From Streptomyces sp. NBC_01485 (lineage in GTDB: Bacteria; Actinomycetota; Actinomycetes; Streptomycetales; Streptomycetaceae): a stretch of DNA of 64,000 nucleotides. A program made the position numbers and the translations under genes. This document shows positions 1 to 9,581 of the stretch, piece by piece (positions within the stretch are counted from its first letter, which is position 1; every line of letters begins with the position of its first letter). Below the pieces are notes generated by a model. That model was not told the origin of the DNA and made no database searches. It saw nothing but the letters and a program-made list of their open reading frames with translations. The DNA lies in NCBI RefSeq assembly GCF_036227125.1, contig NZ_CP109435.1:1736001-1800000 (forward strand), written 5' to 3'.

Positions 1-1765
1 CGCCGTCCGCGTCGGTGACCTTCACGTCGTCGTACGCCGTGCTGGTCGCCCAGGTCGACAGGCCGACGGCGCCGGTGATGGGGGCTTGCAGGGACGGGGT
101 GCCGGTGGCGGTCGAGGGTACGACGCGGTCGCCGACGTTGGTCATGAACAGTTTCTGGACCTCGTAGTTGGCGGAGTTCCAGGAGGCGTGGTTGTTGAGC
201 CACACCAGGTCCGGGCTCCACTGGACGTAGTCCTCGTTGGCGAACAGCGGTGCGTAGGAGGCGAGTTTGACGACGTCCGCGTTGCGCTCCAGGCCGGTCA
301 TGAACGCGGCTTCGGACAGGCCGTTCTTGAAGGTGTTGCCCCAGGAGGCGTACTCGCCGAGGAAGACCTTCGGGCCGTTCCTGTCATACGAGTCGTAGCG
401 GTCGTTGTTCTGCAGGAACCACTGCGGACTGTTGTAGTAGTGCTCGTCGACCATGTCGACCTTGGCGTCCTTGTTGAGCTGCCAGGCCGTGTCGAAGGTC
501 GAACCCTCGTCGTCCGGGCCGGAGTTGGAGATGACGGTGATGTCCGGGTACTTCGCCTCGATCGCGGCCCGGAACTGCTGGAAGCGGGCGAAGAACTCGA
601 CGGGCAGGTTCTCCTCGTTGCCGACCTCGAGGTGCGTGAGGTGGAACGGCCTGGGATGGCCCATCGCCGCGCGCTTCCTGCCCCAGGTCGAGGTGACCGG
701 GCCGTTGGCGAACTCGATCAGGTCCAGCGTGTCCTGGATGTGCCGCTTGAGCAGCGCGTCGTCGACCACGGCCTGGTTCTGGCCGCAGCCGGTCACCAGG
801 GCGGGGACCACGGGCAGCGGCATCGCGCCGACGTCCTCGGCGAGGCGGAAGTACTCGTAGTAGCCGAGGCCGTAACTCTGGTTGTAGCCCCAGAAGTTGG
901 AGTTGGTGGCGCGCTGCTCGACCGGGCCGATGGTGTCCTTCCACTGGTAGGAGCGGGCGCGCTGCCAGCCGGAGGCCTCGCTGTAGTCCTGCATGGAGCC
1001 GGTGTTGACCAGGCAGCCGCCAGGGAAGCGCACGAAGCCCGGGTGCAGGTCGGCGATCTTCTGGGCGAGGTCCTTGCGCAGGCCGTTGGGCTCGTTCTTG
1101 TAGGTGTCGCGGGGGAACAGGGACACCATGTCGAGGGCGGTCGCGGCCGAGGAGGCGACGGTGAGGCGGCCGTTGCTGCTGGTGCGGGTGGCGGTGAAGG
1201 TCGCCTTGTACTGCGCCCAGCCGCCGCTGCGCACGGCCACCTTGCGGGCGGCCGCCAGGGTGCCCTCGGCGTCCTGCAACGACACCGTCAGGGCGGTGCC
1301 GCCGGCGGCGTGGGCCCACACCGAGAAGTCGTACCTCTTGCCCTGCTCGACCCGGACACCGGTGTTGTAGCCGGCGTTGGTCACGGACGAACCGGCGCCC
1401 AGGGAGAGGTAGTTGCGGTTGCGGTCGTTGAGTCGGCCCGCGTCGCCCAGGACCTGTGCCGTGCCGTCGACCGTCCAGGAGGTCAGCGGCGTATATGACT
1501 TGTTGTCGACGGTGGAGTACTCGAAGGACCGGTTCTGCACGAGCTCGGCGTACAGACCGCCGTCGGCCGCCCGGTTGATGTCCTCGAAGAAGACGCCGTA
1601 CATCGTGTCGTCGATCTTCGCGCCCTTGGCGGTGGGGTCGACGGTGATGGCGTAGTCGGTCACGGCCTCGGCGTGCGCGGGTACGGGGACCAGGGCGGTG
1701 GCCGTCAGGAGGGCGGTCGTGGTGAGACCGATTCTCCAGCGGGTGCGGGTGGTGCTGCGTGACAT
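1..1765 (-). CDS. Secreted alpha-L-arabinofuranosidase (GH51), 3' end beyond window
   Basis: This exo-enzyme removes arabinofuranosyl groups from plant polysaccharides outside the cell. The 588 visible residues start at ATG 1765, seven bases after a GGAG. A signal peptide ends near an AHA-E site at residues 31-33, followed by the GH51 opening MYGVFFEDIN, a CBM4/9-like insert at about 80-215, and a barrel containing GNE (acid/base Glu near 384) and LGEY (candidate nucleophile Glu near 471). Frame and codon use stay open to base 1, so the C-terminus lies outside the window. Family assignment rests on motifs. The substrate is inferred, and related GH51-type exo-glucanases cannot be excluded. Confidence 0.88.
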   Translation of the reverse strand, partial: MSRSTTRTRWRIGLTTTALLTATALVPVPAHAEAVTDYAITVDPTAKGAKIDDTMYGVFFEDINRAADGGLYAELVQNRSFEYSTVDNKSYTPLTSWTVDGTAQVLGDAGRLNDRNRNYLSLGAGSSVTNAGYNTGVRVEQGKRYDFSVWAHAAGGTALTVSLQDAEGTLAAARKVAVRSGGWAQYKATFTATRTSSNGRLTVASSAATALDMVSLFPRDTYKNEPNGLRKDLAQKIADLHPGFVRFPGGCLVNTGSMQDYSEASGWQRARSYQWKDTIGPVEQRATNSNFWGYNQSYGLGYYEYFRLAEDVGAMPLPVVPALVTGCGQNQAVVDDALLKRHIQDTLDLIEFANGPVTSTWGRKRAAMGHPRPFHLTHLEVGNEENLPVEFFARFQQFRAAIEAKYPDITVISNSGPDDEGSTFDTAWQLNKDAKVDMVDEHYYNSPQWFLQNNDRYDSYDRNGPKVFLGEYASWGNTFKNGLSEAAFMTGLERNADVVKLASYAPLFANEDYVQWSPDLVWLNNHASWNSANYEVQKLFMTNVGDRVVPSTATGTPSLQAPITGAVGLSTWATSTAYDDVKVTDADG

Positions 1766-1946
1766 GGATAACTCCGCGGCTCAGTGGTGCGAGTTGTATG
1801 TCAGTCGTAGGTCGGCCGTAGGTCAGCCGCATGCGAGCGGTTCGAAATGCCGGACGATGATCAACACTTCGAACGGCAAGATAGGCAGGGGGCAGGAGCG
1901 CGTCAATGGGGCGTGCAGCAACGGGTGTGACGGAGGGCGGCACGAG

Positions 1947-2405
1947 ATGGGCGAGTTCCGGCCAGTGCCGGACGTCCTGGCGTATCTCGCGGGGCGCTGG
2001 CGGGTGGAGCGGTCGGTGCGCGACCGGGCGAGCGGCGCCGAGGGCCGCTTCGACGGGATCACCGTCTTCGGCGCGCCGGAGGTGGGCACCCTGTCGCACG
2101 GCGGCCTGTCGCACGAGGAGTCCGGCACGTTCGTCTGGCTCGGTGTCCCCCGGCCCGCCGCGCGTACCCTGCGCTTCCTGCCGGGGCCGACGCCGGGCGC
2201 CGCGGACGTCCGGTTCGCCGACGGCCGGCCCTTCCACGACCTGGACCTGACGACCGGGCGGCACACGGCCGACCACCCCTGCTCCGCGGACGTCTACCGG
2301 GGTGAGTTCACCGTCCGGGACGCCGACCACTGGCGGACGGTCTGGCGCGTGGCCGGCCCGGCCAAGGACCTGCTGCTCACCACCGACTACGCGCGGGTCG
2401 GCTGA
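1947..2405 (+). CDS. DUF6314 family protein
   Basis: This 152-residue cytosolic protein has no assigned reaction. It looks like the actinobacterial DUF6314 family: an N-terminal YLAGRW motif, a central SHEESGTFVW stretch, HDLDLTTGRHTADHPC, and a closing WRVAGPAKD. The open frame runs further upstream, but ATG 1947 is chosen because family similarity begins there and GGAGGGCGG lies about 9 bases before it. The gene stands alone and its last 19 bases overlap the convergent phosphatase-like gene. The fold may be a small beta-barrel lipid or ligand binder, but that is a guess. Confidence 0.75.
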   Translation: MGEFRPVPDVLAYLAGRWRVERSVRDRASGAEGRFDGITVFGAPEVGTLSHGGLSHEESGTFVWLGVPRPAARTLRFLPGPTPGAADVRFADGRPFHDLDLTTGRHTADHPCSADVYRGEFTVRDADHWRTVWRVAGPAKDLLLTTDYARVG

Positions 2406-2980
2406 GCCGCGGCCCCTTCGAGCCGGAGGTTCCAGCGCCCGCCCCGGCCGGTGACGGTGGTCGTGGACAGCGGGCGCACGTCGATGTTCCAGTACGTCGC
2501 CGGCGGCGCCTTGAGCACGTACACCAGGGCGGCGCGGATCACGCTCGGCTCGGCGACGGCGACGATCCGGCCGCCGTCCTCCACCGGCCGGGTGTCGAGC
2601 CAGCCGCCGACACGGGAGATGAACGCGAGCAGCGACTCGCCGCCGTGCGGGGTGGCGAGCGGGTCGGCGAGCCAGGCGTCCACGGCCTGCGGCTCACGGG
2701 CCATCGCCTCGCCCAGCGTGAAACCGCGCCAGCGGCCCATGTCGCAGTCCCGCAGCGCGAGTTGCACGAGCGGGGCGTAGCCGAGCGCGTCCCCGGTGGC
2801 GCGGCTGCGCGGTGTCGGCGAGCAGTAGCGCAGCTCGGCGGCGGCGAGCGGCAGCAGCTCGGCGGACGCGCTGAGCACCTCGCTCCAGCCCGCCTGGTCC
2901 AGCGGCCGGTCGTCCTCGAAGCGTTCCGCGAGCAGCGAGGAGCTGCGAGCGGCGGCGACGAACGTGACCCGAAGTGGCAT
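2387..2980 (-). CDS. Histidine phosphatase (phosphoglycerate mutase-like) protein, degenerate RHG motif
   Basis: The 197-residue protein has the branch-1 histidine phosphatase layout: an N-terminal beta strand, RYCSPTPRSRATGDAL (second conserved Arg region), LRDCDMGRWRG (resembling the family DW.G.W.G box), and a late GGRIVAVAEPSVIRAAL block where the second catalytic His normally sits. At the start, where RHG(E/Q) is expected, it reads VAAARSSSL, so the phospho-acceptor His is not visible. It may be a non-catalytic or altered member. It overlaps the end of the convergent DUF6314 gene. Confidence 0.7.
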   Translation of the reverse strand: MPLRVTFVAAARSSSLLAERFEDDRPLDQAGWSEVLSASAELLPLAAAELRYCSPTPRSRATGDALGYAPLVQLALRDCDMGRWRGFTLGEAMAREPQAVDAWLADPLATPHGGESLLAFISRVGGWLDTRPVEDGGRIVAVAEPSVIRAALVYVLKAPPATYWNIDVRPLSTTTVTGRGGRWNLRLEGAAAQPTRA

Positions 2981-3077
2981 GCGGTGATGGTGAGGCGCGC
3001 AACTGCGCAGGTCAAGGGGTGTCGGGCGGTCGGATCCGGGAATCTTACCGACGAGTCAGGACCTGCCGGACAACTCG

Positions 3078-3548
3078 CTAGAAAACGAGCAGCATCCACC
3101 GGTCCGGCTTCTCCAGCGGCGCGAAACCGACCTGCTCGTAGACCCCGTGCGCGTCGTGGGTGGCCAGCAGTATGCGGCGCAGCCCGTGCGGCCGGAGGTG
3201 GTCGCGTACGGCGGCGACGAGCGCGGTGCCGATGCCCTTGCCCCGGGCCGCCGGGTCCACGTACACGTCGCACAGCCACGCGAAGGTCGCGAAGTCGGTC
3301 ACGACCCGCGCGTAGGCGGCCTGCTCGCCGGACGCCGTGTCGTAGACGCCGAAGTTCAGCGAACCGGCGATCGCCCGGTCCTGCGTCTCCCGCTCGCGCC
3401 CGAGCGCCCAGTACGCGTCGGTGGACAGCCAGCGGTGGACGCGTGCGGGGTCGACGCGGGCGGGGTCGGCGGAGATCTCGTAGCCCTCGGCGAGGGGCGG
3501 GGTGTCGTTCACAGCCGGGGTGCCGTTCGTGGGCGGGGTGTCGTTCAT
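3078..3548 (-). CDS. GNAT family N-acetyltransferase
   Basis: A 156-residue acetyl-CoA-dependent acyltransferase. The acetyl-CoA pyrophosphate loop is visible as ARGKGIGTALVAAV at about residues 103-116, preceded by the core strand VYVDPA and followed by the typical C-terminal YEQVGFAPL. The acceptor cannot be told from sequence. It begins 18 bases after the MocR-type gene ends, with GAGGATC before the ATG, so it is probably the second gene of that leftward operon. The first 25 residues are a low-complexity NDTPP repeat of doubtful function. Confidence 0.85.
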   Translation of the reverse strand: MNDTPPTNGTPAVNDTPPLAEGYEISADPARVDPARVHRWLSTDAYWALGRERETQDRAIAGSLNFGVYDTASGEQAAYARVVTDFATFAWLCDVYVDPAARGKGIGTALVAAVRDHLRPHGLRRILLATHDAHGVYEQVGFAPLEKPDRWMLLVF

Positions 3549-3566
3549 GGCCGGATCCTCACAACA

Positions 3567-5046
3567 TCACGGGCGTCGTGTCGAACGGTTTCCGGGGAGG
3601 ACCCCGTTTCCGGGGAGCACCTCGTCGCACGCCGCCCGCAGCCGTCGTACCCCCTCCGCGATCTCCTCCGTCCCGGCGACGGCCGCGAAGCTCAACCGCA
3701 CGTGGGCGGCCGGGGGTTCGGCGCTGAAGTAGGGGCGGCCGGGGGTGAGGGCGACGCCCGCGCGCAGGGCGGCGGCCGTGAACGCGCCCTCGTCCGTGCC
3801 GTCGGGCAGCCGCAGCCACAGGTGGTAGCCGCCGGACGGGATGTGCGGGAGGGCGAGTTCGGGCAGCCGCAGCCGCAGCGCGGACGTCATCGCGTCCCGC
3901 CGGGCCCTCAACTCGCCGGCGACGGCCCGCAGATGACGTGGCCAGGCGGGCGAGCCGACGAGTTCGAGGGCCGCCTCCTGGAGCGGGCGGGGCACGAAGA
4001 AGGTGTCGACGACCTGGATGGCCCGCAGGCGTTCCAGGACCGGGCCGCGGGCGGCCAGGGCGCTGACCCGGAAGCTCGGCGAGGTCGCCTTGGTGAGCGA
4101 GCCGACGTGGACGACGACGCCGTCCGGGTCGTCGGCGGCGAGCGGGCGCGGCAGCGGCCCGGCGTCCTCGTGCGCGAGCCGCCGGACGAAGTCGTCCTCG
4201 ACGACGAAGGCGCCCGCCTCCCGCGCGATGCGCAGCACCTCCGCGCGCCGGCCGGGGGCGAGGACGGCGCCGGTCGGGTTCTGGAACAGCGGCTGGCAGA
4301 CGAAGACCCGGGCGCCGGTGGCCCGGAACGCGTCGGCGAGCAGCTCCGGCTTCACGCCGTCCGGGTCGACCGGGACCGGCACCGGGCGCAGGCCCGCCGA
4401 GCGGGCGATCGCGAGCATGCCGGGGTAGGTGGGCGACTCGACGAGCACCGGCGCGCCGGGCGGGGCGAGGGCGCGCAGGGCGGTCGTGAGGGACGCCTGA
4501 CCGCCCGCGCTGACCAGCACCTCGGCCGCGGTGACGGAGCCGCCGATGGTCCGCGCGAACCACTCGCGCAGCTCCGGGAGTCCCTCCATGGGCGGCCGCC
4601 CCCAGGCGCCGGGCCGCCGCCCGGCCCGCGCCAGGGCCGCGGCCATCGCCCGCTCCGGTTGCAGCGAGGGGTGCAGATAGCCGCCGTTGAACTCGGTCAC
4701 GCCGGGCGGCGGGGCGGCCAGCGACACCGTGACCCCGGAGGCGTCGACGGAGCGCGGGACGACGTCGGCGGCGCCGTCCGCGCTGAGGGCGATCTCCTGC
4801 CAGGAGGTGTCGCCCGCCGGGGTGGCGGCCGGGTGCGGCGGCCGGGCCCGGAAGGCGCCCGCGCCGGGCCGGGTGACGACCAGCCCCTCGGCGGCGAGCT
4901 GCGCCAGCGCCCGCGAGACCGTCACGGGGCTCACCCGGAACCGTTCGACCAGGGCCCGGCTCGACGGGAGCTTTCCACCGGGAGAGTAGCGGTCGAACTC
5001 CCGCCGCAGCCGATCAGCCAGCTCACCCACACTGCTACGCTCTTGC

Positions 5047-5048
<2 letters not shown>
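3567..5048 (-). CDS. MocR/GntR-type regulator with aminotransferase domain
   Basis: This PLP-binding transcription regulator has a GntR winged helix at residues 1-75 (LPSSRALVERF, SPVTVSRALAQL) and a fold-I aminotransferase domain at about 130-480 containing PLFQNPTG and a lysine-bearing SLTKATSPSFR, the likely PLP Schiff-base site. Members sense an amino compound and usually control a divergent transporter or enzyme, here the EamA gene. The frame is open to 5546, but ATG 5048 is chosen because the GntR domain starts there. That ATG overlaps the divergent start, so both mRNAs are likely leaderless. The effector is unknown. Confidence 0.88.
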
Positions 5049-5997
<949 letters not shown>

Positions 5998-6038
5998 ACA
6001 CGTACCGCTGCTCCCGCACAGGTGAGGAGGCCCCACAG

Positions 6039-6245
6039 ATGCGCGCAAACGCCGGCGACCAGCTTGTGCAGCACGGCAGGGTGGTCGGGCAACACGACAA
6101 GGTCGGCGAGATCGTCGAGGTCCTGGGCCAGGGAGGCAACCCTCCGTACCGCGTCCGCTTCGCGGACGGGCACGTGGGCGTGTGCTCGCCCGGCCCCGAC
6201 ACGGAGATCCGCCACAGGACGGCCGAGGAACGACGACGACGGTAG
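6039..6245 (+). CDS. DUF1918 domain protein
   Basis: A small 68-residue protein beginning at ATG 6039 with GGTGAGGAGG 8-17 bases upstream. It carries the DUF1918 signature GDQLVQHGRVVGQHDKVGEI followed by PPYRVRFADGHVGVCSPGPD, a small SH3-like beta-barrel common in actinobacteria with no fixed function. It follows the EamA gene after 41 bases and may be cotranscribed. The opposite-strand GHL10 gene ends two bases beyond its stop, so the two are convergent. Confidence 0.88.
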   Translation: MRANAGDQLVQHGRVVGQHDKVGEIVEVLGQGGNPPYRVRFADGHVGVCSPGPDTEIRHRTAEERRRR

Positions 6246-6246
6246 G

Positions 6247-7530
6247 TCAGCTCGGGGGCTGGGCCGGCCCGCCGTAGTGGTCGGCGATCACGCGGGTCAT
6301 CGCGCCGATCCGGTCCAGCTCGACGTCCTGCCCGCCGAAGAACATGTGCCCGCGCACCTCGGGGTACTTCTTCGCGAGCGTGAGGTGCTTCGACAGCTCG
6401 TCCTTCTTCCCCCAGGCGGCGGGCTGCCCCGACGTGCCCGCCTTGTAGAGGCCCTCACCCAGGTACAGCCGCGTCTTGGTGCCCTTGGCGACCGCCGCCC
6501 ACCAGGGCACGAGCTTGGCGTAGTCGGCGGCGGAGTTGCCGATCTCCCAGTACAGCTGCGGGACGACGTAGTCGATCCAGCCCTCCTTCACCCACTTGCG
6601 GCTGTCGGCGTAGATCTCGTCGTACGACTGGAGGGCCCGGGTGTCCGAGCCGCGCGAGTCGGTGGAGGCGTTGCGCCACACCCCGAACGGGCTGATGCCG
6701 AACTGGGTGCCGGGGCGTACGGACTTGATCCGGGCGGCGATCTCCCGCACGAGCGTGTCGATGTTGTCGCGCCGCCAGGCGGCCCGGGTGGCGAAGGCCC
6801 CGCCGTACGCGTCGTACTCGGCGTCGTCGTCGAAGGTCTGGCCGGCCACCGGGTACGGGTAGAAGTAGTCGTCGAAGTGCACGGCGTCCACCGGGTACTT
6901 CTTCACCGCGTCGAGGATCGCGTCCTGCACGAAGGAACGGACCGCCGGCAGACCGGGGTTGTAGAAGAGCTTGCCGCCGTACGACACCACCCAGCCCGGG
7001 TGCCTGCGCGCGGGGTGGGAGGCGACGAGCCGGGTGGGGTCGTCCTGGGTCGAGACCCGGTACGGGTTGAACCAGGCGTGCAGTTGCAGGCCCCGCGCAT
7101 GGGCCTCCGTGACGGCCGTGCCCAGCGGGTCCCAGCCCGGTGACTTCCCCTGGGTGCCGGTGAGGACCTGCGACCACGGCTCGTACGGCGAGGGCCACAG
7201 CGCGTCGGCCGCCGGCCGCACCTGGAAGACCACGGTGTTGAGCCGCCTGCGCACCGCCAGGTCGAGCCAGGCGATCAGCTCGGCGCGCTGCGCGGCGGCG
7301 GTCAGTCCGGTGCGGGACGGCCAGTCGCGGTTCGTGACGGTCGCCAGCCACATCCCCCGCATCTCGGCCGTCGCCCGCGGCCCCGCCGACGACGCCCGCC
7401 TCCCGTCCGTCGCCCGCCGCTCCCCGTCGTCTCTTCCGGGAGCGGCCGCCGCACCCGTCGTCGTGACCGCCGACAGTGCTGCCAGCGCGAACGCCCGCCG
7501 GGTCAGTCGCCCCATCGCACACATCCCCAC
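6247..7530 (-). CDS. Secreted GHL10 (DUF187) family glycoside hydrolase-like protein
   Basis: The protein is 427 residues from ATG 7530, or 422 from the internal ATG 7515, which gives a cleaner Tat-like signal (RLTRRAFALAALSAV). The mature part has the GHL10 barrel: EMRGMWLATVTNRDWPS, FQVRPAADALWPS, GLQLHAWFNPYR, and HFDDYFYPYP, whose acidic residues are candidate catalytic groups. Relatives such as YngK are thought to act on cell-wall or other polysaccharides, but the substrate here is unknown. The gene stands alone and is divergent from the hydroxybutyryl-CoA dehydrogenase gene. Confidence 0.85.
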   Translation of the reverse strand: MGMCAMGRLTRRAFALAALSAVTTTGAAAAPGRDDGERRATDGRRASSAGPRATAEMRGMWLATVTNRDWPSRTGLTAAAQRAELIAWLDLAVRRRLNTVVFQVRPAADALWPSPYEPWSQVLTGTQGKSPGWDPLGTAVTEAHARGLQLHAWFNPYRVSTQDDPTRLVASHPARRHPGWVVSYGGKLFYNPGLPAVRSFVQDAILDAVKKYPVDAVHFDDYFYPYPVAGQTFDDDAEYDAYGGAFATRAAWRRDNIDTLVREIAARIKSVRPGTQFGISPFGVWRNASTDSRGSDTRALQSYDEIYADSRKWVKEGWIDYVVPQLYWEIGNSAADYAKLVPWWAAVAKGTKTRLYLGEGLYKAGTSGQPAAWGKKDELSKHLTLAKKYPEVRGHMFFGGQDVELDRIGAMTRVIADHYGGPAQPPS

Positions 7531-7615
7531 ATACGTAGCGGATCCGCTCGGTCACGGATCGTATCGGGGCCCAGCATGCCCCCACCCCGGCGATCGATCA
7601 TCGATACTTGCTAGT

Positions 7616-7627
7616 AACGTGCACGTT
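7616..7627. promoter_or_regulatory. 12-bp palindrome in divergent intergenic region
   Basis: AACGTGCACGTT is a perfect palindrome about 90 bases before the GTG start of the dehydrogenase gene and a similar distance from the divergent GHL10 gene. TetR-type regulators of acyl-CoA genes often use such sites, but no regulator is encoded nearby, so the role is speculative. Confidence 0.25.
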
Positions 7628-7719
7628 CGGAGCAGGCCGACCGAAACCCGGCAGACCTGTCACAGCCAGAGACACAGCCATATGAGTCAGCCATGAGAGT
7701 CAGCGGCGAAAGGGACGAT

Positions 7720-8592
7720 GTGACGGACATCCCAGCGGGAGACCTTTCGCGGGTCGGAGTGGTGGGCTGCGGCCAGATGGGGGCGGGCATCGCCGAGGTC
7801 TGCGCCCGCGCCGGCCTCGACGTCAAGGTCGCCGAGACCAGCGGCGAGGCCCTGGAGATCGGCCGTACCCGGCTGCTGAACTCCCTGACCAAGGCCGCCG
7901 AGCGCGGCAAGATCTCCACGGCGGAGCGGGACGCGGCGCTGGCGCGGCTCAGCTTCACCACGGACCTCGGCGAGTTCGCCGACCGTGACCTGGTCATCGA
8001 GGCCGTGGTCGAGAACGAGCAGGTCAAGACCGAGATCTTCCAGGTCCTCGACCAGGTGGTGACCCGCCCGGACGCGATCCTGGCCTCCAACACCTCCTCC
8101 ATCCCGCTGGTGAAGCTGGCGGTCGCCACGTCGCGGCCCGACCATGTCGTCGGCATCCACTTCTTCAACCCGGCCCCGGTGCAGCAGCTCGTCGAGCTGA
8201 TCCCGGCGCTGACCACCTCCGAGGGCACGCTGAGCCGGGCGCAGCTGTTCGCCGAGAAGGCGCTCGGCAAGCACGCGATCCGCGCCCAGGACCGCTCCGG
8301 CTTCGTCATCAACGCGCTGCTGATCCCGTATCTGCTCTCCGCGATCCGGATGTTCGAGACGGGCATCGCCGGCCGCGAGGACATCGACAACGGCATGGAG
8401 ATGGGCTGCGCCCACCCGATGGGCCCGCTGAAGCTGTCCGACCTGATCGGCCTGGACACGGTCGCCTCGATCGCGCAGAGCATGTACGACGAGTACAAGG
8501 AGCCGCTGTACGCCGCTCCCCCGCTGCTCCAGCGCATGGTGGACGCGGGCCGGCTGGGCCGCAAGACCGGCTCGGGCTTCTACACGTACTAG
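7720..8592 (+). CDS. 3-hydroxybutyryl-CoA dehydrogenase
   Basis: An NAD(P)-dependent oxidoreductase that interconverts 3-hydroxybutyryl-CoA and acetoacetyl-CoA, with roles in butyryl-CoA or ethylmalonyl-CoA precursor supply and fatty acid oxidation. The 290-residue protein has an N-terminal Rossmann loop GCGQMGAGIAEV, the SNTSSIP active-site Ser region, GIHFFNPAPV with the catalytic His, and a C-terminal dimer domain ending GRKTGSGFY. GTG 7720 is preferred over ATG 7693 because AAAGGGACG precedes it and similarity starts there. Length matches the short bacterial Hbd family. It is monocistronic with a hairpin downstream. Confidence 0.92.
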   Translation: MTDIPAGDLSRVGVVGCGQMGAGIAEVCARAGLDVKVAETSGEALEIGRTRLLNSLTKAAERGKISTAERDAALARLSFTTDLGEFADRDLVIEAVVENEQVKTEIFQVLDQVVTRPDAILASNTSSIPLVKLAVATSRPDHVVGIHFFNPAPVQQLVELIPALTTSEGTLSRAQLFAEKALGKHAIRAQDRSGFVINALLIPYLLSAIRMFETGIAGREDIDNGMEMGCAHPMGPLKLSDLIGLDTVASIAQSMYDEYKEPLYAAPPLLQRMVDAGRLGRKTGSGFYTY

Positions 8593-8615
8593 CGAGTGCG
8601 GCGGCGCCGCCAAGT

Positions 8616-8652
8616 GGCGCTGTTCAAGGGCGAGTTCACCCGGAACAGCGCC
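8616..8652 (+). terminator. Rho-independent-type hairpin after hydroxybutyryl-CoA dehydrogenase gene
   Basis: The arms GGCGCTGTTC (8616-8625) and GAACAGCGCC (8643-8652) pair perfectly over ten bases with a 17-base loop, 24 bases after the stop codon. There is no U-tract, as is usual for Streptomyces terminators. Confidence 0.65.
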
Positions 8653-8799
8653 CACGGCGACGCTACCGTCGGGTGGCTCTCGCGGCCCCGCCAGGTCCTC
8701 ATCCGCGCGTCCTCGCCCAGCCCACGTGGACTGCACGGGGACACGGCCTGTTGAGCGGCATCGACCGACAGCAAACCGACCCTGACCCGGGGCTTTGTA

Positions 8800-9082
8800 T
8801 CTTTCGAAGCTGTCAGGCCCTTTCTCGGCATCTGCCCGCACCGCGGCGTCCCACTCAGTAAGGGCTACGGCGCCGGTGACGGCACCGGCATCCGCTGCGC
8901 CTACCACGGGCCTGCGCTTCGGAGAGGGAGGCCGCTGCTGCGGCGCCTGCCTCACCCCCGTCCTGGCCGGCGAACCCGACCACCGCGACGAGGTCCAGAC
9001 GGACGAGGAGCGGGCCGCGAACAACCGGATGACCATCTGCTGCTCGCGCTCCCGCAGCGCCGAGCTCGTCCTGGGACTCTGA
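8800..9082 (+). pseudogene. Fused remnant of Rieske oxygenase and VanB-type reductase
   Basis: From about 8821 the frame reads [15 protein letters not shown] then IRCAYHG, an intact Rieske 2Fe-2S ligand set (CxH and CxxH). One extra G at about 8908-8911 shifts the frame, after which LRFGEGGRC continues the expected oxygenase sequence. At about 8938 this joins [19 protein letters not shown] and ends [12 protein letters not shown], the C-terminal plant-type ferredoxin tail of PDR/VanB-family reductases. This is best explained by deletion across an oxygenase-reductase gene pair plus a frameshift. Catalytic domains of both partners are missing, so it is non-functional. Confidence 0.7.
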
Positions 9083-9113
9083 AGCCCCCGAGGTCCGCCT
9101 TCGGCCCGTGGGG

Positions 9114-9389
9114 CTACGGCCACAGCATGTGGCGTTCCCACGGGCTGTGGCGGTCGGGGCGTTCGTAGCGCAGCCGGTTGTGGAGGCGGCCCCTGTCCGC
9201 CTGCCAGAACTCGATCCCGGCCGGGACGAGGGTGCAGAGCATCCACTCCGGGCTGACCAGAGCGGGACCGGACTCGATGCGAGCCGGCGCCGTACGGAAG
9301 GCACGCTCGCGCTCTTCGGAGCTTTCCAGGTGGTCGCTCTGGCGGCCCGGCAGCACTTCGGCGCGGGCGGAGGGCGCACGCGCGAGCAC
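9114..9389 (-). pseudogene. C-terminal fragment of pyridoxamine 5'-phosphate oxidase-like protein
   Basis: Ninety-one codons read out the end of a PdxH-like flavoprotein: SPEWMLCTLVPAGIEFWQ, then RGRLHNRLRYER and WERHMLWP. This matches the family's FMN/PLP-binding C-terminal segment (EFWQ...RLHDR). About the first half of a typical 200-residue protein is absent upstream, where the opposite-strand promoter at 9399 now lies. It is probably a decayed gene, not a minimal enzyme. Confidence 0.65.
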
Positions 9390-9398
9390 TGAAGCCGC

Positions 9399-9427
9399 TT
9401 GACATACCCGGGATCATCACATATAAT
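9399..9427 (+). promoter_or_regulatory. Perfect-consensus sigma70/HrdB promoter
   Basis: TTGACA (9399-9404), exactly 17 bases, then TATAAT (9422-9427). Both hexamers match consensus, which is rare in this GC-rich genome. Transcription would start near 9434 and run into the leader peptide and the LuxR-type gene. Binding by the housekeeping sigma factor follows from established consensus; activity is inferred. Confidence 0.8.
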
Positions 9428-9536
9428 AGCTCGATTCCCCCCTCATAGCAGGCTAGCGTCGTTGGATTTCACCCGACGCGAGCGCGCCATGGCCGGGCAT
9501 TCCGCTTGTCATGGGCACGAAAAGGAAGTTGCCGTC

Positions 9537-9581
9537 ATGCGCGTTCTGCCGATCGGCGCCCGAGAGTCAGCCATCGCGTGA
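9537..9581 (+). CDS. 14-residue leader ORF coupled to LuxR-type regulator
   Basis: ATG 9537 follows AAGGAAG by eight bases, a much better ribosome site than any before the regulator itself. The peptide MRVLPIGARESAIA stops at TGA 9579-9581, overlapping the regulator's GTG (9578) as GTGA. It may be an upstream ORF that couples translation to the downstream gene, or an unusual start arrangement. There is no codon pattern suggesting attenuation by a specific amino acid. Translation is inferred from the ribosome site only. Confidence 0.45.
   Translation: MRVLPIGARESAIA

Noticed and set aside
86..1498. Long plus-strand ORF of 470 codons
   Set aside because: It is antisense to the arabinofuranosidase, whose motifs and signal peptide fix the true frame. 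The ORF's Val/Gly/Arg-rich translation is a GC-bias shadow.
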